This document shows, in pieces, positions 49,122 through 58,466 of a DNA stretch of 64,000 bases (position 1 is the stretch's first letter; each line of letters begins with the position of its first letter). The notes beneath the pieces are model-generated. The model did not search any database and was not told where the DNA came from. It worked only from the letters and a program-made list of their open reading frames with translations. The stretch is from Pholiota molesta (taxonomy: Eukaryota; Basidiomycota; Agaricomycetes; Agaricales; Strophariaceae). Made by a program: the position numbers and the translations under genes. The DNA is taken from NCBI GenBank assembly GCA_014925825.1, contig JACGCK010000201.1, positions 16,962-80,961 on the forward strand, in the 5' to 3' direction.

Positions 49122-49143
49122 GAACCGAACTTCGGCATCCCTA
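49122..49143 (-). repeat. Right TIR of the 20.75-kb element
   Basis: Reads CTTCGGCATCCCTA into the CCGATGTG duplication. Confidence 0.85.
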
Positions 49144-49151
49144 CCGATGTG
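49144..49151. repeat. Target site duplication CCGATGTG, right copy
   Basis: Directly follows the right TIR. Collapsing the pair restores the interrupted reading frame. Confidence 0.85.
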
Positions 49152-51213
49152 CGCCTGAGATACTGACTAACACGCACATCATCCGCATCGGTGATTCCTG
49201 GACATGGTGCATATTTCAATTTTTCAGGCTTCTTCTCGTTCTTTTTCCCAACACCGAAACCCATTGAAAATAGAGTATATGACCCGCTTTTGGCTTTACA
49301 TTCCTCCAGACAGTGCGTCTTCCATCGTCCAGTATTGTAGGGCTCCTTCATCAGGCGCCACTTCCCGCATTTCGAATGTCGCACACGACAAACATCCTCT
49401 GGGTCGAATACAGCCTTCGGATCGATGGCGAGTACCTTCTGCTTGAAAAGGTCGTAACTCTTCGGATCGATCACTAATGTGCCTTCAGAATGTTCCTGCC
49501 GTTTTTTACATGAGTAGATGGCAGACCTGCTGGTGCCTTCAACATGACCCCCATCGCCAACCTCACGATGCAGCTCCGCACTGGACGAACTGAAGTAGCT
49601 GTCATCCGAGGCGTCTCCGTCATCGAATGCAGCTGACTCTTCAGCCTGCAGGACGCGTTTTCCGTTTTCGTTGATACAGATTTCAACAGCTTGGATCGAG
49701 TTCGATGGGCCGTCTTCAGTCTCACCATCCGACTCAGAATAGTATTCGGTTGGGGGTAGGGTAGTCGTGGGAGGAAGGGGATTCAACAAGTTTGCAAACG
49801 ACATCCGTGAGTTCGCTTTCACCTCTTCCTTTACACCTTCTGATACATCTGGCAGCAACTCGTCCTCGAGCATTGGTACTTCTCGGGGTGTGCATGATGC
49901 GAAACGGATAAACCAGGCTAACCGGCTGTCGACAGCAGTATTTTGCTCCCAAAGAGGTGTGTTGAAAACCGCATGAGAGATCGTGTTAATGGCTATGATT
50001 CCGCAGGAATAGCTATCGTTCTGTAGGGCATGGGCTAAGGTATTTCCATCGACAGGAAACTTCTTGCCAAAAACTGATTTGAGCCATAACTGCAGGCAGT
50101 TGATAAACTTCATCGGTGCTCCAGAGGACTTGCCGTGGGCATGCAGCGAATCACCTTTGAAGCAAAGGGTCAACCACCGTCAGTCGCGTTCGATTTCACG
50201 ATGTCATTCAACTCACCAAAAGCAATCTGTTTCCTTTGGAAATCAACTAATCCAGCAACCCAATGGTTCGCATTGACATGTAGTGGAAAGTACAACTTCT
50301 CCAGCCGACCTTCTTTGGCGCTAACTTCGTACTGGCGGAAAGCTGTCGTCTTCCTGAGTGTCGTTGCAGCCTTGGCGTCGCTGATCTTGCCGATTTGATT
50401 TGCGAACGACAGCGATGCGATTTCGATGTGCTGTGCTGTTTCACCGAGATCGGTGGACTTTTGACGGACGAGCGCCTCAATCATCATATCGACATGGTTG
50501 TCAGATAACCATAACGTCCCCAATAGACGTGCGAGTTCGATGGTCGAAAGGTATTGATTGAGAGCCTTCATCCCCGAGTCCCATTCTAATGTCTTGAGTA
50601 GGTTTAAGGTGGCCAGAAGCAAGTCCTTCCGCTCCATACTACAACTGGGCCTTCTCTGCTCATTTTCGATCCATCGCAGGGCACTCATCCACTTCTTCTG
50701 TTTCTCAGACAGAGTGCTGATATATTTCCAGTAGGTGATCGCCCATAGTGGAAGTCAGTCTTGGCCATTGTTGAAACGAGGGTCAATGACAGATTTTGCA
50801 CCATCTAGCCAAGCCTGTCCAAGGTGGTCTCGAAGATTGTCGATGAATGTGCTTGTTGGTATGAGCCGGGTAAGCAAAATGCTCGGATCTATGGTCGGTA
50901 TGTCCTTGCTGAACCATGTCTTTGGCGCAGTGACTGTGATTTCTGACGGAATTCGGGGGAGTTCAATATCGATAATGTCTGAGACATGAACATCTGGAGA
51001 TGGTAATCTTGCTGCATCCAGAATGTTTGCTGGTATTGCGATTCTCTTGTCAAATTCCGAGAGAACAAAGTAGGGTAATTTCATGGTGTCGTATATCTTT
51101 CCCATACCAATCCATTGTTGATCATCGAAGACTTCTGGGATATCTGGGTCAAGGTCGTCAAGCATGGATCTGAGGCTTTCTGGGTGGAAAAACAAGGCAG
51201 ATGTTTGCGGCAT
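49152..51213 (-). pseudogene. N-terminal part of the Ulp1/P-element-like transposase gene (Ulp1-like protease domain)
   Basis: Exons 51213-50217 and 50154-49152; the reading frame then continues at 28391. A C48 (Ulp1/SENP-type) cysteine protease core is visible: His in NANHWVAGL (about residue 317), an acidic residue at about 324, Gln 377 in LQNDSYSCG, and nucleophile Cys 383. The 62-nt intron at 50155-50216 falls between QIAFG and DSLHAHG. Downstream is an acidic, Ser-rich linker. One in-frame TGA (50757-50755) interrupts an otherwise continuous frame (FNNGQD before it, LPLWAITYWKYIS after it). With one TSD copy removed, the total from start to stop is 5,307 nt, exactly 1,769 codons. Ulp1 domains cleave SUMO-like modifiers; their use in a transposase protein is not settled. 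Confidence 0.75.
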
Positions 51214-51385
51214 TGCCTGTTTCGCACCGGAATGGCATACAAATTTTTTCGCTTAAGTGGTGCTCTATTTACAAGATGGTCCGATGGATGTGTTTTTCCA
51301 CAATGCAATAGTGTAGTGGTTACAGTAGGTAGCCCTTGTACAATATAGTCGCTTGTTCGATCCCTCCTCCAGACTTGTCAATTTT
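51214..51385 (+). other. tRNA-like A-box/B-box module within the 27-kb element's end
   Basis: Between the transposase start codon and the right subterminal repeats, TAGTGTAGTGGTTA (about 51312-51325) matches a pol III A box and TTGTTCGATCCC (about 51352-51363) a B box, at a tRNA-like spacing. The flanks do not form an acceptor stem, so this is not a functional tRNA gene. It may be a tRNA-derived promoter or SINE scrap. Confidence 0.4.
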
Positions 51386-51526
51386 TGTCCGGACCGAGGA
51401 TCAGACTAGAAAACCTGGGACAGACATTTGTCCGGACGACGGATCCTACTTGACCCAAAATTTGGCCCATTTTTGTCCGGACTGGCGTCCGGCCTTAAGG
51501 GTCAAATTGGCCAAAATCTGTCCGGA
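51386..51526. repeat. Right subterminal TGTCCGGA cluster (4 copies)
   Basis: TGTCCGGA at 51386, 51429, 51474 and 51519, mirroring the cluster at the other end of the element. Confidence 0.7.
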
Positions 51527-51532
51527 ATGGTG

Positions 51533-51563
51533 TCGAGCCTTTCATGCTATTGTCCGGGGTCCT
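51533..51563 (-). repeat. Right TIR of the 27-kb element
   Basis: Ends GTCCGGGGTCCT, immediately followed by the ATTACGAC target duplication. Confidence 0.85.
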
Positions 51564-51831
51564 ATTACGACCCCATGTTCACGTAACGCGTAACGCAGGG
51601 GTCAAAATGAACTTAGGTGCCAAAATGTAACGCGTAACAACCACAAATGAACATGAGTTAGAAATTTTTGCAAATTTTTTCGTCCATTTTTGCCCAAATT
51701 GAGGGAGATATGAACTAATTTTCGGATTTTTTTTGGTCTGTAACCCTCAAAAAAAAATTATGAACATGTATACCAGTGAACTTAGTGTGTAACGCGTAAC
51801 ATGGTGTGAACATAAGGTCGTAATAGTACAG
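51564..51831 (+). mobile_element. Right fragment of the TA-target MITE
   Basis: Its right end is the inverted complement of the left end: CTGTACTATTACGACC, two mismatching bases, then ATGTTCAC (26 bp in all). The interior is A+T-rich with inverted TAACGCGTAAC motifs and no coding potential. The rebuilt length is 275 bp with TA duplication, as in Tc1/mariner-type non-autonomous elements. The family is inferred from the TSD only. Confidence 0.8.
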
Positions 51832-51833
51832 TA

Positions 51834-52539
51834 CAATAGCCATTCTCACCGGGCGCCTGCGATATGGATAACAGAGTATAATGCATAGCTCTAAGCATAA
51901 GACAATTGAAACGGTCATCGAGCACTATGCGCATCGGCGCCAGCGCTCAGGAACTCTTAGTACCATCTATACATTATTGCGTCAATGAAACAGTTCTAAA
52001 AATTGAGCCTGACCGGGATGGGACCCTCAACTCATGCCTTCATGCCTCGACTTGTTCTCGACTAGGTATTCCCTCCGAAGGAGCTTCTTTTATTTCAGAG
52101 ACTGGAGCTGGAGTGCCCTGTGATTGATAGTTTGGCAAATATTCAAGGCTCTTAGCTCAATTGTCCCACATGTATTGGGAATGCGCTGGAGCATCTAACG
52201 AGGTTACCTTCGGCTGCTTTGTTCTCTCAGAGCGGATGGTCGTTCATTGGATTTTAAAGGAGGGATGTGGAAGTGGTGGTTCAGATAGGTCCCGTAATGA
52301 GCGAAGGAGTTCGGGAGAAAACGCGTCGTTCCTTTTATCTGGGTTTTTTTTTGGTACAATCTGACGTGTTGATTCCCTGGTGCGGTGGCAGGTTTCGAGT
52401 CCTCGCGATGGTCCACATTACCTTTCCTGCGTATTCGGGATAATCAGATTGCTACCTACGCTTAATTAATTGGAATATGGATGAACTCATCAGATAACAG
52501 GGTCCGGAATCGTTATTGATAAAAAACTGAATAAATGCT
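51834..52539. other. Intergenic stretch
   Basis: Between the MITE and the 3' end of the flavin-binding gene. No domain-bearing frame. A B-box-like GGTTTCGAGTCC near 52391 stands alone. Confidence 0.45.
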
Positions 52540-53424
52540 CTACTTTGAAGGGCCCGCTTTCGCCGCCACCTGCTCCGAGTATGCCTGTCGCGACCTATTC
52601 CCGTCATCGACCCAGTTCTGAATGTATTCTGGCACCTGCACGAGATTCTCTACTGCCGGCACTGGGTTCCCGTACACAGTCGCCGCGGGGACCACGCCCG
52701 TCCAGACGCGCCTCCTCACTTCATCGTTCGCCAGATCCGCCTTGTCGTTCCCAGCCGCGTACCCACGAACCTTGGCGCTGGCGCTCGCCACATCGACGCG
52801 GAGCACCGTCGTCGCTTTCAGCTCGGCCTCCGTCGGCGGCACGCGCGTGTTCTCCCACCGCGCAGGCACGAGGTTGTCCGTGATCCGCTGCAGCGCGTAG
52901 CTCTTCTCCGCCGCGTCCGTCACGGCGACCGCGTAGCCGTGCACCACGGCGCTGCGGAAGTTGCAGCTGTGGTTGAACGGCGTGAGCGCGAGGACGACGC
53001 CGTCGAACAGGGTCGCCGCGACGCAGACGGGGGCGCCGGGGAGCCCGGTCATAGGCTGGTCCGCCGCGTGCGTCGTGTCCGGGAGGCGCATGAGGCGCGA
53101 GCCTGCATGCCCGTGGAGGTAGATGGCCACTGCGGACGTTTCCGCGGCGCCCGGGCGGTGTAGGCGCCTGTGCACCCAATCATGGGCAAGACGGTGGGGA
53201 ATGGGTCGTCGTCCAGGGGCGAGGGGTTGAATGATACATGGACGACAGGCGCAGCGTCGATGATAGCATGGACTGTGGCGTGGTCGTACACAGCTGGATG
53301 GACGGAAGCGTAGTCAGTACGTAGATCGCACATTGGGAGTGGCGAGCCTCGGCCACGAACCTCTTTGCCTGTATCGGTTGACAGTGCTGCGAGGGGTTTT
53401 GGCGTACTCTTCCGTCTCTGACAT
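52540..53424 (-). pseudogene. Flavin-nucleotide-binding protein (PNPOx-like fold), one apparent frameshift
   Basis: Exon 1 is 53424-53361 (MSETEEYAKTPRSTVNRY) and exon 2 is 53293-52540. Together they are one base short of 273 codons. The upstream frame carries YDHATVHAIIDAAPVVHVSF and TVLPMIGCTGAY. The downstream frame carries AIYLHGHAGSRLMRL, CVAATLFDGVVLALTPF, HSCNFRSAVVHGYA, RWENTRVPPTEAEL and EVRRRVWTGVVP. These blocks, in this order, identify the pyridoxamine-5'-phosphate-oxidase-related FMN-binding family. The frames meet at the GC-rich CCCGGG stretch near 53150-53155, where one more base would restore continuity. The gene is therefore either newly broken or carries a sequence error. 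The physiological substrate is unknown. Confidence 0.75.
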
Positions 53425-53815
53425 TGGTGGCTATCGCTAAGGAGCAGAATGACTCACAATTCAACTTTTTGGACGATTTATGGATCTCATGTGGTGAGGC
53501 GGATCTCCGCTTCCTTGCGCTATGTACATGCCGATATGCATATCCGGGGTTATAGGGTTGTACGTAGATCACATCAAGATCATCGAGATAATTATACGCA
53601 TCAGATTAACGGTGATGAATTGTTGATAATATCGATAAAGGCGTATCTTGAGCGTATGTGTGTCTGGAGTCTGGTGGTGGACGATGGACGTGGACGATAC
53701 ATGGTTACATTCCGGAACGCGTTGGTTTAATGGTTTTCCCATCATATGCGGCCCGAAAACTCCGACCGTTGTAACCAACTCAACACCAACGCTCTCGCTC
53801 TGCCTTGATATCACG
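53425..53815 (+). other. F-box gene 5' region, one of three related copies
   Basis: The segment about 53690-53790 (GTGGACGATAC, then TGCGGCCCGAAAACTCCGACC, then CAACTCAACACC) recurs in diverged form at about 55318-55430 and 60650-60740. The plus-strand frame is open upstream of 53816, but ATG 53816 starts at the position shared with the paralogous F-box genes. Confidence 0.5.
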
Positions 53816-55210
53816 ATGCCATCATCGGAATCCAGAAGCTCGACCAAGAGCCCAATAGGCGCGGTTCCTTACGACGTTCTCCTCGACATTTTCGTCCATT
53901 GTCTTCCCCAGGATCGCCTCGAGATTCGCCAGCCCAACACGAGCATCGCACCCATACTCTTATGCCACATCTGCTCTTCTTGGAGAACGATCGCACTCGC
54001 GGCTCCTATCCTGTGGTCTCACCTGTTGTATCGCGTCCCAGTATGGGAGATGGATGATTATCCGGGAAGTTGGGCATTGCTCGAAAGGGAGATCGAGTTC
54101 ATTCGGTGGTGGAAAAAGAATCAGGGCTTAATTTCGCCATTTCTCCGCCTTGATATCGAGAGACACGATGACGAGTCACGAACTCCTCTACCTATAATGG
54201 CTCTTGTTATGGATTTGGGGCCCACGGCGCAGCACCTAGAAATCGATCCGACCATATGGGACCGAGTTCAAACCAGAGAATTGAGTTGGACTTATGACAC
54301 TTTTCCAAACATCCACACTCTGGTGATATATCCATCGAGCTACCCCATAGACCACTGTTTCTGGCATACTTTCCCACTACTACGACGTCTAGCCATTGTT
54401 AAAGATGATATGTCCCTCCAAGATATCACTATCCCTGCTCAATGGTCGACATTGACCCACCTATCAATCACCACTGTTTATATCTCTCCTGATTTTTGGG
54501 TTTCCTTAACATCGGCCGTTCCATGCTTACAATGGGCGTACATTGGTTTTCAGGATCGATTTGAGGAAGACAAATACATAAACCCTATCAAACGTACCCT
54601 TCCGCAACTCTCCACCTTGTTTATTGAATCCGGCGCCCACGATGACTGTTCAATCAGTCCACTCTTTATAGGCCTTCATTTACCCGCCCTGAACTACCTT
54701 TTTCTATCATCTTTCGTCAGGGCATGGTGGGACCATCGCGGCATGGCTGATGTCGCTACCGTCTTGCAGTCCGCTCCTGCACTCAGAAATCTAACCCTAC
54801 GGAAATGCGACTACCTCTCTCCCGCCGAAATAGTTGTAGCTATGGGGAGCGTCCCTGTGGCCGGAGGCGTTGGGCCCATCTGGAATTGTTCACCTCACCT
54901 AGCTCATCTACAACTTGAGCTGCTTATCCGCCGCACCCGCAGTGAAAGCGAAGTAGAACAAGAGCTGGATAGCTTTGCTCGCGGTTTCTTCTTTTCCAAT
55001 CGTAATCGCTGGCTGGACCTCGACAACTCCGCATGCCCAATTAAAACGCTCACAATAGCATCGCCAAGTTATATTTCTGACAGTAATGCTGACGTCAAAA
55101 CGTCGAGTATTCGAAACGTTGGGAATGCGTCCAATATTGCTTTGCAGGTCATCGCGGAACCATCTACTGATTTCGAACACTGTTGGAAGGAATGGCGTTT
55201 AGGAAATTAG
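53816..55210 (+). CDS. F-box-like protein (basidiomycete family)
   Basis: A single-exon frame of 464 aa from ATG 53816. The N-terminus has the F-box-like block VPYDVLLDIFVHCLPQDR, followed by the mushroom-typical LLCHICSSWRTIALAAPILW. The rest has irregular leucine-rich patterns (LPALNYLFLSS, APALRNLTLRKC, SPHLAHLQLELL), as in substrate-recognition domains. By family these proteins dock substrates to SCF ubiquitin ligases, and mushrooms have hundreds. The start is placed where the paralogues at 58364 and 63.7 kb start (MxSSxSRxST-SPI). No introns and no lesions. Confidence 0.85.
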   Translation: MPSSESRSSTKSPIGAVPYDVLLDIFVHCLPQDRLEIRQPNTSIAPILLCHICSSWRTIALAAPILWSHLLYRVPVWEMDDYPGSWALLEREIEFIRWWKKNQGLISPFLRLDIERHDDESRTPLPIMALVMDLGPTAQHLEIDPTIWDRVQTRELSWTYDTFPNIHTLVIYPSSYPIDHCFWHTFPLLRRLAIVKDDMSLQDITIPAQWSTLTHLSITTVYISPDFWVSLTSAVPCLQWAYIGFQDRFEEDKYINPIKRTLPQLSTLFIESGAHDDCSISPLFIGLHLPALNYLFLSSFVRAWWDHRGMADVATVLQSAPALRNLTLRKCDYLSPAEIVVAMGSVPVAGGVGPIWNCSPHLAHLQLELLIRRTRSESEVEQELDSFARGFFFSNRNRWLDLDNSACPIKTLTIASPSYISDSNADVKTSSIRNVGNASNIALQVIAEPSTDFEHCWKEWRLGN

Positions 55211-55734
55211 AATTCTGCATGTACAATGTACTTTATCTGCCTGATATCCAAAATGTATTAATCGATTGAATGCCTTTGTTCAGTCGATTGCTAAGGCGTA
55301 GGCTACATGGACGCAGATGGAGGTTGGTGGTGGACGTGGACGATACGGTTACGTTTTTGGAAGGTGTTGGCTTTCCCCGCAAAAGCGGCCCGATCCCATG
55401 TGCTGTTGCCACCAACTCAGCACCTTGAACTCCTGTCCTTCCCAAGCCCTTCGAAGTTCTCATTCAATCCAGTCCACTCCAACCGACCATTCCCTTGAAC
55501 TTTGGTTATTCTATGTCGAGGAATGATTTGACCAGAAAAAGCAGAGCTAGGCTACTGCACAAGCCTCCGTTTATGTCGAAGGTCTGATAATTGATTCCAT
55601 ATGTCGTTCGTTCGTACGTCGTTCGTCGAAAAGTTGCTCTATTGCTCAGCATCCTAAACCCAACTTACGGCGCATTAGGGAGAAGAACGGCGCTTGGAGA
55701 GATAATGGCTTTACACCCATGATTTTCTGTATTC
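55211..55734. other. F-box-related flank remnants
   Basis: Diverged repeats of sequence found again at about 60600-60870: GCGGCCCGAT..., AAAAAGCAGAGCTAGGCT, and TACGTCGTTCGTC. They mark the left edge of a ~3-kb duplicated block. Confidence 0.55.
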
Positions 55735-56330
55735 ATGAAAATGTTCAAGAACGGTGCACCGCCCATTCTCCTCCTCGCCGATCTGAGTTCACGGGCACTC
55801 ATGACGAGGGTCGTCGACGGATTCTTCGGGACCGCGTCAGCCGGCGGCGCGGGGAAAAACCCGCTGACACGCGATGAGCTTGTAGTGCTCAGTCGCCAGC
55901 TGTTGCATACCGCTTTGCCGCTTTACTGGTGTGAAGGGGGAAGCTGGGCAGTGTGACGCAGGGGGTGTAAGTATATCGCACTTCGGGGAAGACCAGGGAC
56001 AATGTGGTGAATAGCCTGCTTGGGATCCATGCGCAGGTGTGAGTCGTGTTCCTCTCCTTGTCTTTGAGCAGTAATCATTGCTGATACATGCGAAAGTCAG
56101 TTCGTGCCAGCAGACCCACTGGCTCGCCACATCCCAGCTGACATGCCCTCGCTCCTCGAGGCCGCAGTGCAAGTGGGCTGCGTCTCCACTTTTTCCGTGG
56201 TCATTCATGATCCGTTGCAGCCCCGAAGACTACTCGAACCCCGTACGACCCCGCTCCAAGGTCCGCGCCACGTCGCCAGTGCGTGCGCACCGTGATGGCG
56301 CCCCGCAATTTCCCTATGGCCATTAAAGGT
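55735..56330 (+). pseudogene. Degenerate gene fragment, possibly of a HECT-type ubiquitin ligase
   Basis: Short protein-like pieces lie in order: LMTRVVDGFFGTASAGG, LTRDELVVLSRQLLHTALPLYW, NSLLGIHAQ, QFVPADP, and HWLATSQL in another frame. They are separated by stops and frame shifts. The order recalls the region before the HECT domain of UBE3/HUL5-type E3 ligases, but the match is weak and from memory. No complete exon structure can be built. Confidence 0.3.
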
Positions 56331-56912
56331 ATGCTCATACATATCCACATTGACTGCTACTATGCACCGCTGATCCTACTACGTTTCTCAGAATTTGGTG
56401 TTTCGAAGACCGTGACTCTTATCCCCAACAGCAGCAACGCAGAGAGAACCGACTAACCTACATCTACCTCGTCTCGGAGCAAGCAGATCAAGCAGTAGAG
56501 CAAAGATGATGAACTAGAAATGGTTCAGATACAAATTCAAATGCACGCGCGTCTACCTTGTACTTGGTGGCTCTGCCGACAAAGCTTAATGCATAACGAT
56601 ATTTCGTCACTTGATCCCGTTTCATCTTTCTGAAAAACTCCGAGTCTACGATTAAATAAAAATTTGGCCTTACGAAAACCATCGACTTTATCCCCAACGA
56701 CAGCAATGTGGCAGCATCATCAAAAGGTGCGATAGGAGGTTCAATACAAAGGAAGTGTATGTTTCGAGCTATTTTGTAGTAGGTGGCTCTCTGCGCGCAG
56801 CCGTTCGTACCACGAACACACTATACAAAGTTACCACAAGAACAACGGTTGAAAGTTGGCGATTGAATGGGAAAGTAACGACTTACGAATTGTAGGAATA
56901 GTTTCGGACCTC
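56331..56912. other. Intergenic stretch, duplicated elsewhere
   Basis: Contains CGAAAACCATCGACTTTATC (about 56677), which recurs in diverged form near 61869. Otherwise no gene is seen. Confidence 0.45.
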
Positions 56913-58364
56913 CTAACAATTTCTCGAACCCCATTCCATCCATGCGTCAGTATCATCCTCTGTCCCAGAAGTAATCTTGATAGTAATTGACACCCCTTCT
57001 GTCGGAATACTCGCCATCGTCAATTCCCTGATAGTGTCCAAATCCAGGTGCCGGGAACAGATGAACGAGACTGTCTGAATGGGACATGTGAGGTTATCGA
57101 GAGCCAGCCAGCCAGGATTGGGCAGGAAGAAATTGCGAACGAAGGTGTCTATTTTTCTTCCTGTAGCAACGAAGTCGTGGCCACGGGGCAGGTCGAGCTG
57201 TAGTTGTTTTAAATGAGGCGCGTGCGTCCAGATGGGTTCAACATCCCCGATTGCTGAGAGGATGGTGGGATAACCGGGTTTGTGCAGAGAGAGAAATCCA
57301 TGACCGTATCCACGGAGGGCGAGCGTTGTTACGGCCGGCGTGGATTGCAGCACAGTGTGAAGCTCGGAAATAGTGTGATGGTCCTCCCACGAGTCCACCA
57401 AAGATGATAGTGATAGCATTTGTAGGGCTGGGAGATAAAGACTGGTAAAAAGCGCAGCGAATGGGAGCGCTACGTACTGGATGCCGAAATCGCCGCAAGT
57501 AATAAGCAACGTAGAAAGTTGGAGGTGGGTATATTCAGCGGGAGGCTTTGTATAGTCCTCGCCGTCATATTCATCATCGACAAGGTCAAATTCAAATTGA
57601 ATGTCTGCCCATTGGAGACCTGGAAGACCCCGAATGAAGGAATACCAGGAAGGCAGAGAAATCACCATCTTATGCATTGATAGATGGGTCAACTTCGACC
57701 AATGGTTTGGAATAATGTGGCCAGGGAGCAGAAAACCACCATTCAAGGCTAGGCGTCGTAGTGAGGAAGTATGAGTTGACATAAGCCCTATGAGGACTTG
57801 GGTATGATGCAGATATGCGTCATGCTGATATGTCACAAGCGTATGTAGGTCTGGGAAAATAACCATGTTTTTGACTGCCAACTTATCATGGATTTGTTCT
57901 GACAATCGCGGATGGACTTGCAGGTACTGCGCCGAAGTAATATATTCTATAAGGAAAGCTATTCCGTCTTTGGCGAGCGGAATCTTCCACGTTTTCCGTT
58001 TGATATCGATATCCAGGTGGAGAAACGGCGCCATCGAGCCCTGGTTCGTCTTCCACCACATCACGAAGTCGATGTCCTTCTGGCGAACTGCCCAGGATCC
58101 GAGTTTGTGATCGGTGTAGTGTGCGCTGATGCGATACAACAAGTGAGACCAAAGGGAAGGAGATGCGAGTGTGATCGTTCTCCAAGATGAGCAGATCTGG
58201 CAGAGCAGCATGGGTGCAATGGTTGTGTTTGGCTGCCAGTGAGCCGGTTGTGTCTCAAGAGGACGTCGTGGAAGACAGCGGCTGAAAATCTCCCTGAGAA
58301 CGTCGTATGGAACCTTGGTAATTGGGCTCCTAGTCGAATCCCTGGGTCTCGACGATGGAATCAT
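56913..58364 (-). CDS. F-box-like protein (paralogue 2)
   Basis: A single exon of 483 aa from ATG 58364 (MIPSSRPRDSTRSPITK). The frame is open further upstream, but the start shared with the other copies is preferred. Blocks: VPYDVLREIFSRCLPRRPLE, LLCQICSSWRTITLASPSLW, then leucine-rich patterns (LTHLSMHKMVISLPSW, SLYLPALQMLSLSSLVDSWE, LKQLQLDLP). Full length and lesion-free. It is much closer to the pseudogene at 62242-63737 than to the plus-strand copy at 53816, so the minus-strand pair arose by a recent ~5.3-kb-spaced duplication. Confidence 0.85.
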   Translation of the reverse strand: MIPSSRPRDSTRSPITKVPYDVLREIFSRCLPRRPLETQPAHWQPNTTIAPMLLCQICSSWRTITLASPSLWSHLLYRISAHYTDHKLGSWAVRQKDIDFVMWWKTNQGSMAPFLHLDIDIKRKTWKIPLAKDGIAFLIEYITSAQYLQVHPRLSEQIHDKLAVKNMVIFPDLHTLVTYQHDAYLHHTQVLIGLMSTHTSSLRRLALNGGFLLPGHIIPNHWSKLTHLSMHKMVISLPSWYSFIRGLPGLQWADIQFEFDLVDDEYDGEDYTKPPAEYTHLQLSTLLITCGDFGIQYVALPFAALFTSLYLPALQMLSLSSLVDSWEDHHTISELHTVLQSTPAVTTLALRGYGHGFLSLHKPGYPTILSAIGDVEPIWTHAPHLKQLQLDLPRGHDFVATGRKIDTFVRNFFLPNPGWLALDNLTCPIQTVSFICSRHLDLDTIRELTMASIPTEGVSITIKITSGTEDDTDAWMEWGSRNC

Positions 58365-58466
58365 CCTGGTGGTGGAGTTATTGACCGTCTGAATGCTATG
58401 TGAGAACGCGGATATGACGATGGGTTGAAATTGAGATGTGACACATACAATGTGGTTTGACACCAA

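Larger units (their letters stand above)
28392..49143 (+). mobile_element. 20.75-kb KDZ-type giant transposon with accessory genes
   Basis: Perfect 22-bp TIRs begin TAGGGATGCCGAAGTTCGG, with an 8-bp TSD and GGTTC/GAACC-rich subterminal sequence at both ends. Inside, in order: a GC-rich segment, a long inverted minisatellite arm (with a gag-only LTR element inserted), five genes including a KDZ (Kyakuja-Dileera-Zisupton) transposase, and the opposite arm. The KDZ gene is the only transposase inside, so assigning the element to KDZ is the simplest reading. The terminal TAGGGATG and 8-bp TSD would also suit a hAT element mobilised in trans. Confidence 0.75.
24404..51563 (-). mobile_element. 27-kb nested DNA transposon: Ulp1-protease/P-element-like transposase element
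   Basis: Bounded by 31-bp TIRs beginning AGGACCCCGGACAATAGCAT with one mismatch. It is flanked by the 8-bp direct repeat ATTACGAC (24396-24403 and 51564-51571). Both subterminal regions carry four copies of TGTCCGGA. Without the 20.75-kb insertion at 28392-49143 it would be 6,400 bp and hold one minus-strand gene. An 8-bp TSD fits P-element-type transposons. The family assignment rests on the encoded protein and is inference. Confidence 0.85.

Noticed and set aside
28392..49143. Assignment of the giant element to hAT on the basis of TAGGGATG ends and 8-bp TSD alone
   Set aside because: No hAT transposase is present, while a KDZ transposase is; kept only as an alternative.
52370..52420. B-box-like GGTTTCGAGTCC
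   Set aside because: The T-arm does not pair well and no A box or acceptor stem is found upstream.
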